A DNA stretch of 64,000 nt. Source: an uncultured Clostridia bacterium (GTDB lineage Bacteria > Bacillota > Clostridia > Oscillospirales > Acutalibacteraceae). Position numbers and translations under genes: made by a program. The number at the start of each line of letters is the position of its first letter. Within the stretch, counting starts at the first letter, position 1. Of the stretch, positions 8,314 through 17,544 are shown piece after piece. Below the pieces are notes generated by a model. It did no database searches. It was given only the letters and a program-made list of their open reading frames with translations, and was not told the DNA's origin. The stretch covers positions 1 through 64,000 of the forward strand of contig CALWPT010000023.1 in assembly GCA_944383495.1 (NCBI GenBank), read 5' to 3'.

Positions 8314-8991
8314 CTATCCCAAAAACCGAAATGGCAGGCCTGCAATCCAGGAAAGCCCGTTGTATAACCAGTCCGCAATCCAGGAAAGCGGAGTGGACAG
8401 TACACCCGTCGCAATCAGCACCAGCACCGCGACCATAATATAATTTTCATTTTGCATAATTTTATAATAAATCCGATCCGGCAAAAACGCGTTCAGAAGC
8501 CTGGATCCGTCCAACGGCGGGATTGGGAGCAGGTTAAACACCGCCAAATAAAGGTTGATCGAAATGATTTGTACAATAAAGAAATGAATTCCCACCGCCA
8601 CTGTCGAATACCCTGCGATGACGCCTGTAACCAGAAGCACATTATAAATCAGCATAAATAAAAAAGCCAATAAAATGTTAGAAACCGGGCCGGCCAAGGC
8701 GGTTATCGCCATATCCCGCTTGGGACGCTTAAACTTCCACATGTTCACCGGCACAGGCTTAGCCCAGCCAAATCCAAACAGAAGGATCATCAGCCCGCCG
8801 ATTGGATCGATATGAGAAAGGGGATTTAATGTGAGCCGGCCTTGATATTTTGCCGTGTTATCCCCCAGCTTATAGGCGACATAGGCATGGGCCGTTTCAT
8901 GAATGGGCAGCGTACAAAAAACAATAAAAACGCCGGAAAGCAAAAATAAAATTGCCGAGACGATATCTCCGCTGATCAAATAACGAAACAT
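8314..8991 (-). CDS. Site-2 protease family (M50) membrane metalloprotease
   Basis: A 225-residue polytopic protein. The zinc motif HETAH (residues 31-35) lies at the end of a first hydrophobic segment, and the third ligand motif NLLPIPPLDGSRLL lies near residue 170. Four to six hydrophobic segments are visible. Members of this short subgroup (YwhC-like) lack a PDZ domain, and their substrates are mostly unknown. The gene heads the operon with scpA and scpB, an arrangement common in Firmicutes. An ATG with AGGAG seven to eight bases upstream fixes the start. Confidence 0.88.
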   Translation of the reverse strand: MFRYLISGDIVSAILFLLSGVFIVFCTLPIHETAHAYVAYKLGDNTAKYQGRLTLNPLSHIDPIGGLMILLFGFGWAKPVPVNMWKFKRPKRDMAITALAGPVSNILLAFLFMLIYNVLLVTGVIAGYSTVAVGIHFFIVQIISINLYLAVFNLLPIPPLDGSRLLNAFLPDRIYYKIMQNENYIMVAVLVLIATGVLSTPLSWIADWLYNGLSWIAGLPFRFLG

Positions 8992-9012
8992 AGCTTCACT
9001 CCTATCATTACT

Positions 9013-9040
9013 ATTATATGGTTTTTCCTAAAAATTTCAA
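9013..9040 (-). promoter_or_regulatory. Promoter of the M50-scpA-scpB operon
   Basis: Minus-strand TTGAAA (9035-9040), 16 bases, then a perfect TATAAT (9013-9018). It ends 21 bases before the M50 protease start codon, so the leader is very short. Confidence 0.6.
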
Positions 9041-9124
9041 GAGGAATCGTTGGGATTTCAAATTTTTTGCGGTTTTCCCAAGGCGTTTTTGTGTTTATGC
9101 GGCTATAAAAAATTCAAAAAGCCC

Positions 9125-9153
9125 TTGCTTTTTCGGGAATCATCTGGTAAAAT
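9125..9153 (+). promoter_or_regulatory. Promoter of rpmB
   Basis: TTGCTT (9125-9130), a 17-base spacer and TAAAAT (9148-9153), followed by a leader of about 37 bases to the rpmB start. It is divergent from the M50 operon promoter at 9013-9040. Confidence 0.55.
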
Positions 9154-9197
9154 AACATTTGTGACTTTTTGCTTTCGCCTTAAAGGAGGTGCAGACC

Positions 9198-9386
9198 ATG
9201 GCAAAATGTGAAATCTGCGGTAAAGAGGTTAAGTTCGGTATCAAGGTTTCCCACTCCCACCGTCGTTCTAACAGGACCTGGAAGCCCAACGTGATGCGGG
9301 TTAAGGCAATCGTGAATGGGACGCCCCGCCGGATCAACGCCTGCACCCGTTGCCTGCGTTCCGGAAAAGTAACCCGGGCGGTTTAA
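9198..9386 (+). CDS. rpmB: 50S ribosomal protein L28
   Basis: A 62-residue ribosomal protein of the large subunit. It begins MAKCEICGKEV and has two cysteine pairs, CEIC near the start and CTRC near the end, the zinc-binding C+ form. SHSHRRSNRTWKPN is a typical L28 signature. A nearly perfect binding site (AAAGGAGG) precedes the ATG at 9198; an in-frame GTG at 9189 overlaps that site and is rejected. It is a single-gene unit ending at the hairpin at 9423-9479. Confidence 0.97.
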   Translation: MAKCEICGKEVKFGIKVSHSHRRSNRTWKPNVMRVKAIVNGTPRRINACTRCLRSGKVTRAV

Positions 9387-9422
9387 CACTGGATTCATTG
9401 GTTGCCGGTAGAGCCGGCAGCC

Positions 9423-9479
9423 TTGCAAAAAACACCAGCGGGCGCTGCTAATAGCAGCGCCCGCTGGTGTTTTTTGCAA
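9423..9479. terminator. Bidirectional terminator between rpmB and lysA
   Basis: A perfect inverted repeat with 27-base arms (9423-9449 and 9453-9479) and a three-base loop. The outer stem has A6 on the left and T6 on the right, and the core is GC-rich. It can therefore form an intrinsic terminator for both converging genes. The unusual length and lack of mismatches stand out among the other hairpins here. Confidence 0.85.
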
Positions 9480-9506
9480 AACCGCCAATGGACTAAGCGA
9501 TACGGA

Positions 9507-10790
9507 TCAAAGATCATTTTTCAGCAAATCCTCATAGCTCTCCCGCTTGACAATCAACCGGGCACTGCCGCCGTTCACCAGCACCATGGCGGGATTCAAA
9601 ACCCGGTTGTAATGAGACGCCATAGAGTAATTATACGCGCCGGTGCACAAAACAGCAAGGATGTCCCCCGGCGCAGGCCTTTGAATCAAAGTATGCTCCT
9701 GGATCAGATCCCCGCTTTCGCAGCAGCGGCCCGCAATAGTTGCCGTGAAATCCGCCGGCCGATCCGCTTGATTCGCGACCAGCGCCGTATAGGGCGCCTG
9801 ATACAAGGCGTACCGGGGATTATCGGTCATCCCGCCGTCAACCGAAACATATGTACGGACATTTTCAATTGTTTTAACATTTCCCACCGTGTACAACGTG
9901 ATTCCCGCAGGGCCGCATACAGAACGGCCGGGTTCGATGACAATTTCCGGCATATCCAGTCCCAACGCACCGCACGTTTCCCGCACGGTTTGCGAAACGT
10001 CGGCCATATATTCGATATATGGGATGGGCTCGTCGTCATCTGTGTACCGGATCCCGAACCCGCCTCCCAGATTCAGAATATGCAGCGGCGCACCCAGCAG
10101 TTCTCCCGCCTCTTTCATAAACCGGAGCATAATCCGCGCCGCTTCCCGGAAGGGCTCAGTTCCAAAAATCTGCGAACCAATATGGCAGTGCAGGCCGCAT
10201 AGCTTAACATGAGAAAGGGTTTTTGCCTGCTCCACGGCCCGGATCGCTTCTCCGTTTTCCAGAGCAAAACCAAATTTTGAATCAATTTGCCCGGTTTGAA
10301 TATATTGATGGGTATGCGCTTCCACTCCCGGCTTGATCCGGAACAAAACCTTGGCGGTCTTCCCCAACTCGGCGGATATATCCTCCAGCAGCGCCAACTC
10401 AACCGGATTATCCGCCACAATGTGACCCACACCGTATTCCAGCGCCATGCGGATCTCCTGCGGGGTTTTATTGTTGCCGTGAAAAAACACCTTTTCCATG
10501 GGAAATCCGGCTTTCGCTGCGGTATAAAGCTCCCCGCCGGAAACCACATCCAACGCCATGCCTTCCCGTTTCATGATCCGGAAAACCTCCAGGCAGCACA
10601 GGGATTTTCCCGCAAAGGCCACCATGCCTCGGCCATTATAATATTTCTCCATCGACCGGAGAAAGCTTTGGCAATTCTCCACCAACATTTCTTCATCCAG
10701 CACATAGAGTGGCGTGCCGAATTCCCGGGCGAGCTCCACTGTATCACAGCCGCCGAACAGCAAATGCCCGTTTTTTGTTTGATAATCCAT
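9507..10790 (-). CDS. lysA: Diaminopimelate decarboxylase
   Basis: A PLP-dependent fold-III decarboxylase that makes L-lysine from meso-diaminopimelate. From the ATG at 10788-10790 it has 427 residues. The PLP lysine is in FAGKSL (Lys62; most homologues have an Asn soon after the Lys, here Ser-Leu). Other motifs are HCHIGSQI, LNLGGGFGIRY, EPGRSVCGPAG (PLP phosphate), CCESGDLI and GAYNYSMASHYN. A longer reading frame would overlap engB by 28 bases, but GGAAGGGTGAG supports the chosen start, eight bases after the engB stop. No lysine riboswitch is present ahead of it, since it sits directly behind engB. Confidence 0.93.
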   Translation of the reverse strand: MDYQTKNGHLLFGGCDTVELAREFGTPLYVLDEEMLVENCQSFLRSMEKYYNGRGMVAFAGKSLCCLEVFRIMKREGMALDVVSGGELYTAAKAGFPMEKVFFHGNNKTPQEIRMALEYGVGHIVADNPVELALLEDISAELGKTAKVLFRIKPGVEAHTHQYIQTGQIDSKFGFALENGEAIRAVEQAKTLSHVKLCGLHCHIGSQIFGTEPFREAARIMLRFMKEAGELLGAPLHILNLGGGFGIRYTDDDEPIPYIEYMADVSQTVRETCGALGLDMPEIVIEPGRSVCGPAGITLYTVGNVKTIENVRTYVSVDGGMTDNPRYALYQAPYTALVANQADRPADFTATIAGRCCESGDLIQEHTLIQRPAPGDILAVLCTGAYNYSMASHYNRVLNPAMVLVNGGSARLIVKRESYEDLLKNDL

Positions 10791-10798
10791 TTGTTTTC

Positions 10799-11383
10799 TC
10801 ACCCTTCCGCCGCTTGTTCCATCCACTTTTTCAATTCCTCCACGCCTTCCCCCGTCTGGCTGGAAAAAGGAATCAAAGGAATATTGTCCAGAAAGCCCAG
10901 TTCCGTTTCCAATGCTTTCATGCGCTCCGCCCGCTGGGTTGGCTTTATCTTATCACTCTTGGTCAGGGCGACAACAAAGCGAAACGCACCCTGCCGCAGG
11001 AATTCCAGCATTTGCAGATCCAATGCCGTCGCCGGATGACGCATATCAATCAGCTGCACCACCAGAACGATATGCCGGCCGCTGTTGAAATAATGCTCCA
11101 TGAGCTCCGACCACCGGTTCCGCTCCGCGCCGGCCACCTTTGCGTACCCATATCCCGGCAGGTCGCACAGCCGCACATCGCCCACTCGGAAAAAATTGAT
11201 CGTTTGCGTTTTTCCGGGAGTCGCGCTGACCCGCGCAAGGGCCTTGCGGTTGAGCAACTTGTTCAGCAACGAGGACTTGCCCACGTTAGACCGGCCGGAA
11301 AAAGCAATTTCCGGCAGGTCGGAGGGAGGAAGCTGTTTTTTGGTTCCAAAAGCCATTTCAAAGGCCGCCTGTTCGTACCGCAT
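10799..11383 (-). CDS. engB: Ribosome biogenesis GTPase EngB (YsxC/YihA)
   Basis: A 194-residue TRAFAC GTPase needed for 50S subunit assembly. G1 is GRSNVGKS (residues 30-37), G3 is DLPGYGYA, G4 is LTKSDK and G5 is near FSSQTGEG. It follows lon by 14 bases, matching the lon-ysxC order of Firmicutes, and is transcribed with it. The start ATG has GGAGGGCGGAC ahead. Confidence 0.95.
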   Translation of the reverse strand: MRYEQAAFEMAFGTKKQLPPSDLPEIAFSGRSNVGKSSLLNKLLNRKALARVSATPGKTQTINFFRVGDVRLCDLPGYGYAKVAGAERNRWSELMEHYFNSGRHIVLVVQLIDMRHPATALDLQMLEFLRQGAFRFVVALTKSDKIKPTQRAERMKALETELGFLDNIPLIPFSSQTGEGVEELKKWMEQAAEG

Positions 11384-11397
11384 GTCCGCCCTCCTGT

Positions 11398-13806
11398 TTA
11401 TTGGATCACCGGCGCCGTGCGCTTGTCCTTTTTCGCAGGCGGATACGGCCGGTCTGCCTTAACGGGTTCTTCCACCTGCGGCATGCGCGTCATAGCAACC
11501 GGCAGCGCCTCTTCCAGTTTGGAAACAGGCACAAATTCCAAATGCTCCCGCACCGCCGGATCGACCTCCATAAGATCCGGTTTGTTATCCAAAGGCAAAA
11601 TCACTGTTTTAATTCCTGCTTTATAGGCCGCCATGGTTTTCTCTTTCAGACCGCCTATGGGCAAAATTTTTCCCCGAAGGCTGATTTCGCCCGTCATGGC
11701 CACATCCCGCCGCACGGGAATCCCGCTTAAAGCCGATAGCAATGCAACGGTCATGGTGATTCCGGCAGAAGGCCCATCCTTAGGGACAGCGGCCTCTGTG
11801 GCGTGTATATGCAGATCCTTGGTTTTATAAAAATCAATGGGTATTCCGAAATCCCGAGCGCGGCTGCGGATACAGCTTACCGCCGTCTGAGCAGATTCCT
11901 TCATCACGTCGCCCAGCGAACCGGTCAGCACGATTTTCCCCGAGCCTTCCAGCGCAAGCGCCTCCAGCTGCATCAGAGTCCCCCCCACGCTGGTCCAGGC
12001 CAAGCCGTTCACCAGGCCGGTTTCGTCTGTTTTGGAAAGCTGATCTGCCAGGTATTTGGCCGGGCCCAGATATTTCTCCAAATCCTTTTCAAAAACAACC
12101 ACCTTTGCCTTTTCACCGCCTACGATTTCTCGAGCGGCCTTTCGACAGAGGGCGGCCAGCGTTCGCTCCAACGTCCGCACTCCCGCCTCCCGGGTGTAAG
12201 CGGCGATGATCCTTTCAATGGCCCCGTCGGTGATTTTCAGTTGAGCAGCCTTAAGCCCATGGGCTGATAGCTGCTTTTTCGCCAAGTGTTCCTTCGCTAT
12301 GTGAAATTTTTCCTCCGCGGTGTAGCTGGACAATTCGATCAATTCCATGCGATCCAGCAAAGCGGGAGGGATGGTCTGTGTTGTATTGGCAGTGGTAATG
12401 AACAGCACCTTGGACAGATCAAACGGAATCTCCACATAATGATCCCGGAAGGCGCTGTTCTGTTCACTGTCCAGAGCCTCCAGCAGGGCCGAAGCCGGAT
12501 CTCCCCGAAAATCATTGCCCAGCTTATCCACCTCATCCAGCAGCATCAGAGGGTTATTGACGCCCGCCTGCTTGACCGCGGAAATAATCCGGCCGGGCAT
12601 TGCGCCCACATAGGTTTTCCGGTGGCCGCGGATATCAGCCTCGTCCCGCACGCCGCCTAGAGACAGGCGGACATATTTTCTGCCCATGCACTTGGCTATT
12701 GATCGGGCGATAGAGGTTTTGCCCACACCGGGCGGCCCCACCAGGCAAATGATCTGACCAGCCATATCTCCCGCCATCCGGCGGACAGCCAGCAGCTCCA
12801 CAATCCGCTCCTTAACCTTTTTCAAGCCATAGTGATCCCGGTCCAGGATCCGCTGCGCTTTTACAAGATCAATGGAGTCCTTGGTCTGGCGGTGCCAGGG
12901 GAGTTCCAGGCATAGATCCAGATAAGCCCGGATCACCGATCCCTCATGAGAACCTGGCGGCATTTTGTATAGCTTTTCCGCCTCGCTCAAAAGCTTTTCC
13001 TCTGATTCCTTAGGCAAAGAAAGCTCGTGAATTCGATCCGCGTATTGCTGGGCCTCAGTCTGGGGATTGTCACCCTCGCCCAGTTCTGCTGAAATGGCCT
13101 TTAACTGCTCCCGAAGGTAATATTCCCTCTGGTTCTGATCAATCTGTTCATTGACCCGTTCGTCAATCATGTGTTCCGCCTTCAGGATGCCGCACTCGCT
13201 CCGCAGGATGACTATCAGCTTTTCCAGCCGTTTGCCCGGATGATATTCATCCAGCAAATATTGCCGGCTTTCCAGCGGAATCGCAATGTTGGAGGCGACG
13301 AAGTCAGACAAGCTTCCCGGGTCGTCGTTGGTCATAACCGTCATAATCACGTCGGGGGACAGCTTAGAGGATAAAGACGCGTACTCCTCGAACTGCTCAC
13401 GGGCATTACGCAGCAGCGCTGTCTTTCGCGAAGCCTGCATTTTGATTTCCGGCTTTGGGCAAAGCATGACGCAAGCAGCAAGAAAGCCCTCCGTCTGCTC
13501 CAGCCGGAGCAGACGCCCCCGCTCCGTTCCCTCCACCAAAACCCGCAGCGCGTCTCCCGGCAGCTTCACAATCTGCTTAATCCGAGCAATACATCCGGTT
13601 TTATGTAAATCTCCGTTTCCTGGATCCTCCACCGTCATATCCTTCTGCGCCACCAAAAAGACCTGCTGATCCCCCTGCATGACCTCATTGATAGCCAGCA
13701 CCGACTTCTGCCGCGCCACGTCAAAATGGAGGCGCATCCCGGGAAAAACAGCCAATCCCCGCAGGGCTATGGCCGGAATCGTCAATATATTTTGCAGCTC
13801 CTGCAT
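11398..13806 (-). CDS. lon: ATP-dependent protease Lon (LonA)
   Basis: An 802-residue LonA protease that degrades misfolded and regulatory proteins. There is an N-terminal substrate-binding domain (about 1-200), a coiled linker, an AAA+ module with Walker A GPPGVGKT (357-364) and Walker B MLLDEVDK, and a C-terminal serine protease domain with PKDGPSAG holding the catalytic Ser and a later Lys in the ETSLRGK-type segment (here EISLRGKILPIGG). Its position between clpX and engB reproduces the Bacillus lonA neighbourhood without lonB. No CtsR-like heptad repeat was found in its short upstream region. Confidence 0.96.
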   Translation of the reverse strand: MQELQNILTIPAIALRGLAVFPGMRLHFDVARQKSVLAINEVMQGDQQVFLVAQKDMTVEDPGNGDLHKTGCIARIKQIVKLPGDALRVLVEGTERGRLLRLEQTEGFLAACVMLCPKPEIKMQASRKTALLRNAREQFEEYASLSSKLSPDVIMTVMTNDDPGSLSDFVASNIAIPLESRQYLLDEYHPGKRLEKLIVILRSECGILKAEHMIDERVNEQIDQNQREYYLREQLKAISAELGEGDNPQTEAQQYADRIHELSLPKESEEKLLSEAEKLYKMPPGSHEGSVIRAYLDLCLELPWHRQTKDSIDLVKAQRILDRDHYGLKKVKERIVELLAVRRMAGDMAGQIICLVGPPGVGKTSIARSIAKCMGRKYVRLSLGGVRDEADIRGHRKTYVGAMPGRIISAVKQAGVNNPLMLLDEVDKLGNDFRGDPASALLEALDSEQNSAFRDHYVEIPFDLSKVLFITTANTTQTIPPALLDRMELIELSSYTAEEKFHIAKEHLAKKQLSAHGLKAAQLKITDGAIERIIAAYTREAGVRTLERTLAALCRKAAREIVGGEKAKVVVFEKDLEKYLGPAKYLADQLSKTDETGLVNGLAWTSVGGTLMQLEALALEGSGKIVLTGSLGDVMKESAQTAVSCIRSRARDFGIPIDFYKTKDLHIHATEAAVPKDGPSAGITMTVALLSALSGIPVRRDVAMTGEISLRGKILPIGGLKEKTMAAYKAGIKTVILPLDNKPDLMEVDPAVREHLEFVPVSKLEEALPVAMTRMPQVEEPVKADRPYPPAKKDKRTAPVIQ

Positions 13807-13886
13807 ACTGTCATCCTTTCTTTTTGTGAAAGCCCTAGAATATTTTGTCAGGCATTTTTACATTTCTCTTTTAACCTTAAAAGGAA

Positions 13887-13913
13887 AAAGGGCCGCGATT
13901 TTCGCCGCCCTTT
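13887..13913 (-). terminator. Intrinsic terminator after clpX
   Basis: Arms 13887-13898 and 13902-13913 pair with one mismatch around a three-base loop. On the minus strand the stem is followed by TTTTT. It separates clpX from lon. Confidence 0.65.
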
Positions 13914-13919
13914 CTTTTT

Positions 13920-15224
13920 TCATATCGCGTTCTTGCCCGGCAGCGGGGCGCGGGTGGATAGCTCCACCGGCTTACGTTCAGGATTTTTGCTGAGAATCGG
14001 AGATTCCTTCCCAAGCACGCAATTTTTTGTAATCTGCACTTTTTCAATCATATATTCGCTGGGAACGGTGAACATCAGATCCCCCAGCAGCTTTTCAATA
14101 ATCGACCGCAGGCCCCGGGCGCCGGTTTTCCGCTTGACCGTTTCATCCGCAATCGCTCTGAGAGCCGCATCGTCAAACACCAGTTCCACGCCATCCATAC
14201 GGAACAGTTCTTGGTATTGCTTAATAACAGCGTTTTTAGGCTCCACCATAATGCGGATCAAAGCGTCCGTATCCAGTCCCTGCAAGGTCGTTACCACCGG
14301 CAGACGGCCTACGATTTCAGGGATCAGACCATAATGCACCAAATCCTCCTGAATGACTTCTTTTACAATGTTTTCCTTTTCCGTTTCCTCTTTGGTCTTC
14401 ACCATGGCGCCAAAGCCCATCGTGCTGTTCCCCGTGCGCTTTTCAATAATTTTATCCATCCCGTCAAAAGCGCCGGCGCAGATAAACAGAATGTTTGTGG
14501 TGTCAAGCTGGATAAACTCCTGCTGGGGATGCTTGCGGCCACCCTGGGGCGGAACGTTGGAAACCGTTCCTTCCAGAATCTTTAATAACGCTTGCTGCAC
14601 CCCTTCCCCACTGACGTCCCGCGTGATGGATGGATTTTCCGATTTTCGGGCAATCTTATCAATTTCATCTATATAGATTATGCCCTTTTCCGCTCTCTCC
14701 ACATCAAAATCAGCCGACTGAATCAAACGAAGCAAGATATTCTCCACATCTTCGCCCACATATCCGGCCTCGGTCAGAGTTGTAGCGTCCGCAATGGCAA
14801 AGGGAACATCTAACGCCTTGGCCAGAGTTTGGGCCAGCAGGGTTTTGCCCACTCCGGTCGGACCCAGCATCAGTACATTGCTCTTGCCCAGCTCCACCCC
14901 GCTGGTATCTCCTCCAAGGAAAATCCTTTTATAATGGTTATACACCGCAACGCTCAAAGCCTTTTTAGCTTCCTCCTGGCCGATAACATATTCATCCAGA
15001 ATGGCCTTTAGCTCCCGGGGCTTTTTTAATATAAATGGCTCCTTTTCCCGGGATTGAGATTTGGTTCGCCGGGTATGCTCTTCATCTTCAATGATCGTTT
15101 GGCACAGTTCTACGCATTCATCGCAAATAAACACGCCGCCTGGACCGGCCACTAAGCGCATAACCTCATCAGCGTTTTTGCCGCAGAAGGAGCAGCAAAC
15201 TTCATTGTGCGTCTCGTTCGCCAT
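13920..15224 (-). CDS. clpX: ClpX ATPase, unfoldase of ClpXP
   Basis: A 434-residue AAA+ protein that unfolds substrates and feeds them to ClpP. The N-terminal zinc finger uses Cys11/Cys14 (CSFC) and Cys34/Cys37 (CDEC). Walker A is GPTGVGKT, Walker B is IIYIDEIDK, and the IGF-type ClpP contact loop corresponds to MGFGAMV. The C-terminal small domain has the sensor-2 TGARGLRSI. It is downstream of clpP in the same direction. Confidence 0.97.
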   Translation of the reverse strand: MANETHNEVCCSFCGKNADEVMRLVAGPGGVFICDECVELCQTIIEDEEHTRRTKSQSREKEPFILKKPRELKAILDEYVIGQEEAKKALSVAVYNHYKRIFLGGDTSGVELGKSNVLMLGPTGVGKTLLAQTLAKALDVPFAIADATTLTEAGYVGEDVENILLRLIQSADFDVERAEKGIIYIDEIDKIARKSENPSITRDVSGEGVQQALLKILEGTVSNVPPQGGRKHPQQEFIQLDTTNILFICAGAFDGMDKIIEKRTGNSTMGFGAMVKTKEETEKENIVKEVIQEDLVHYGLIPEIVGRLPVVTTLQGLDTDALIRIMVEPKNAVIKQYQELFRMDGVELVFDDAALRAIADETVKRKTGARGLRSIIEKLLGDLMFTVPSEYMIEKVQITKNCVLGKESPILSKNPERKPVELSTRAPLPGKNAI

Positions 15225-15283
15225 TACTTTCCTTGCCTTTCCGGTTTTCCTTTCAAACCTGGTCTGTCTGAATACAAGGGAAT

Positions 15284-15308
15284 GCGGAATCGTTGCAAAC
15301 GATTCCGC
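15284..15308 (-). terminator. Stem-loop between clpP and clpX
   Basis: A perfect 10-base inverted repeat (15284-15293 and 15299-15308) with a five-base loop lies 12 bases after the clpP stop. No U tract follows, so it may be a 3'-end stabiliser or a partial attenuator rather than a strong terminator. Confidence 0.45.
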
Positions 15309-15320
15309 CTTGCTGACATT

Positions 15321-15905
15321 TTACCGCTTGGTGTATACCTTATCAATCAATCCGTATTTCACGGCTTCCTCCGCTGTCATGAAATTGTCCCGCTCGGTAT
15401 CCCGCTGGATCACATCCAGCGGCTGCCCGCTGTTTTCCGCCAGAATCTGATTCAGGGTCTCACGGGTGCGCTTAATGTGTTCGGCGTGAATCAGCATGTC
15501 GGTTGCCTGCCCTTCAATCTGACCTAAGGGCTGATGGATCATAACCTCAGCGTGTGGCAGGGCGATCCGTTTTCCCTTTGCGCCGGAGGAGAGGAGAACT
15601 GCCCCCATACTGGCCGCCATACCGACGCAAATGGTGGATACATCGCACTTAATGTAGTTCATCGTATCGTAAATCGCCATGCCAGCGGTGACGGACCCGC
15701 CGGGGCTGTTGATATACAAGCTGATATCCTTCGATGGATCCTGGCTTTCCAAATATAAAAGCTGCGCCACCACGAGGCTCGCCGTGGCGTCGTTCACTTG
15801 ATCCGACAGCATGACGATCCGGTCATTGAGAAGCCGGGAAAAAATATCGTATGACCGTTCACCCCTGCTGGTTTGCTCAACTACGTAAGGAACTAAGCTG
15901 CTCAT
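15321..15905 (-). CDS. clpP: ATP-dependent Clp protease proteolytic subunit
   Basis: The 194-residue serine protease subunit of ClpXP. Starting at the second of two adjacent ATGs (15903-15905, [12 protein letters not shown]) gives the usual family length and a six-base spacing from AGAGAGG; the frame is open 43 codons further upstream but that extension is not family-like. The catalytic triad is visible in [11 protein letters not shown] (Ser), [13 protein letters not shown] (His) and the Asp in [11 protein letters not shown]. It lies between tig and clpX, a conserved order. Confidence 0.95.
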   Translation of the reverse strand: MSSLVPYVVEQTSRGERSYDIFSRLLNDRIVMLSDQVNDATASLVVAQLLYLESQDPSKDISLYINSPGGSVTAGMAIYDTMNYIKCDVSTICVGMAASMGAVLLSSGAKGKRIALPHAEVMIHQPLGQIEGQATDMLIHAEHIKRTRETLNQILAENSGQPLDVIQRDTERDNFMTAEEAVKYGLIDKVYTKR

Positions 15906-16043
15906 CATTAACCTCTCTTCTCCACGGCAACTCATTTCTTTTTCCCCGACCCGCACTGCCGCAGTAATACAGCCGGGGCCCGAAAGCCTTTCTCTGGGGG
16001 TATTCCATTTTAGTATGGGGAGGGAGAGCCGCATTTAAACGGT

Positions 16044-17450
16044 TTAGCCCTCCTGATTCTCCGTTTTTTTCGCACTCTTTTTCGCGGCGGGCTTTTTCTC
16101 GCCTTCAGCCGCCTTTTTCTCGCCGGTTTTCTTTGTTGTTTTCTTTACCGGCGCCTTCTCCGCCTTTTTGGGAGATATGACGGCGGTGGACTTGATCAGG
16201 TCAATCGCCTTGTTTACGCTCAAATCCATGACAACTTCCTTCTCAGGAATAGCCTTTTTAATCTGATCCATTTCCACCTTATAAAGATCCTTCAGCTTTT
16301 CATACTCGGCCTCAATTTCCTCTGCGGTGGGGGCAATTCCCTCCAGCGCCACAATCTTTTCCAAAGCCAGCCGAACCTTTACCTGCCGTTCCGCCTGCTC
16401 TTTAAAGCTGTCCCGCAGGCCCTGTGCGTCGCCGCCCATATACTGAATGTACTGCTGCAGGCTCATGCCCTGCATCTGCAAACGGTAGTCAAAATCCCGC
16501 AGATTTTCATCTATCCGGGACTCGATCATGCCGTTGGGGATCTCCGCCTGGAAGCCCTCTAGCAATTTGTCGATCAGCTGCGTTTCCACTTCGCTGTCTG
16601 CCTGCTTTTCTTTACGTTCCTCAATTTTCTTTTTCAGGTCTTCCTTCAGCGCGTCTACTGTGTCAAACTCGCTAACGTCCTTAGCAAACTCATCATCTAC
16701 CACGGGCATTTCCCGAGCTTTGATCTCGTGCAGCTTGCATTTGAAAACCGCTGCCTTGCCCTTCAGTTCTTCTGCATGATAATCCTCAGGGAAGGTGACG
16801 TTGACCTCAAACTCGTCGGCCACATTATGGCCGGCAATCTGCTCCTCAAATCCGGGAATAAACTGGCCGGAACCCAAAACCAGCGAATAAGATTCCCCTT
16901 TTCCGCCCTCAAAGGCTGTGCCGTCCACAAAGCCCTCGAAATCAAACACCACGGTATCTCCCATTTCCGCGGCGCGCCCTTCCACCGCAATAATCCGAGA
17001 ATTGCGTTCTTGCAAGCGCTTCAGCTCTTCTTCTACATCCGCGTCGGCCGCGTCTGTCTCCGGCTTTTCCGCAGCGAGACCCTTATATTCGCCGATCTCG
17101 ACTTCCGGCTTGACCGTTATTTTTACCTTAAATTCCACACCGGTTTTGTCCATGGAAACCAAATCAAAATCAATGTCGTTGTCCACAATCTCCAAATTTG
17201 CCTCTTCCACTGCGCTTTGCAATGCCGAAGGATAAACTGCCTCCAGCGCGTCGTTATAAAATACATCCTCACCATACATCCGCTCGATAATCGCCCGAGG
17301 AGCCTTTCCGCGGCGAAAGCCAGGGATGTTCATTTTCTTCACATTTTTCCGGTACGCTTTGCTCACCGCATCCGCAAAGGTCTCGGCGTCCACCGTAATA
17401 ACCAGCTCGTAGCGGTTGGTGTCCACCTTATTCGATGATTTTAAACTCAT
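16044..17450 (-). CDS. tig: Trigger factor with a lysine-rich C-terminal extension
   Basis: A ribosome-associated chaperone and peptidyl-prolyl isomerase. The N-terminal ribosome-binding signature GFRRGKAPR (about 44-52) and the FKBP-like PPIase domain (about 150-250, starting near GDTVVFDFEGFVDG) are present, followed by the helical SurA-like arms. At 468 residues it is longer than the usual 425-435. The excess is a low-complexity tail of about 40 residues rich in Lys, Ala and Glu (APVKKTTKKTG, KPAAKKSAKK). It is the first gene of the tig-clpP-clpX block. Possible -10 elements lie upstream at the TATAAT-like sequences, but no clear -35 pairs with them. Confidence 0.95.
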   Translation of the reverse strand: MSLKSSNKVDTNRYELVITVDAETFADAVSKAYRKNVKKMNIPGFRRGKAPRAIIERMYGEDVFYNDALEAVYPSALQSAVEEANLEIVDNDIDFDLVSMDKTGVEFKVKITVKPEVEIGEYKGLAAEKPETDAADADVEEELKRLQERNSRIIAVEGRAAEMGDTVVFDFEGFVDGTAFEGGKGESYSLVLGSGQFIPGFEEQIAGHNVADEFEVNVTFPEDYHAEELKGKAAVFKCKLHEIKAREMPVVDDEFAKDVSEFDTVDALKEDLKKKIEERKEKQADSEVETQLIDKLLEGFQAEIPNGMIESRIDENLRDFDYRLQMQGMSLQQYIQYMGGDAQGLRDSFKEQAERQVKVRLALEKIVALEGIAPTAEEIEAEYEKLKDLYKVEMDQIKKAIPEKEVVMDLSVNKAIDLIKSTAVISPKKAEKAPVKKTTKKTGEKKAAEGEKKPAAKKSAKKTENQEG

Positions 17451-17544
17451 GTTGGGTTCCTCCTAAACATTATACGTCAAGATTGGATTATAGCACAGTT
17501 TTCCGCAATAATCTACCACTTTTTTAAAAATTCTCAAATTCCCT

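Noticed and set aside
10287..11626. Long plus-strand frames opposite lysA and engB
   Set aside because: Both opposing genes carry complete catalytic motifs, and the frames lack start signals and family features.
13807..13886. CtsR operator ahead of lon
   Set aside because: No pair of GGTCAAA-type heptads could be found in the short upstream region.
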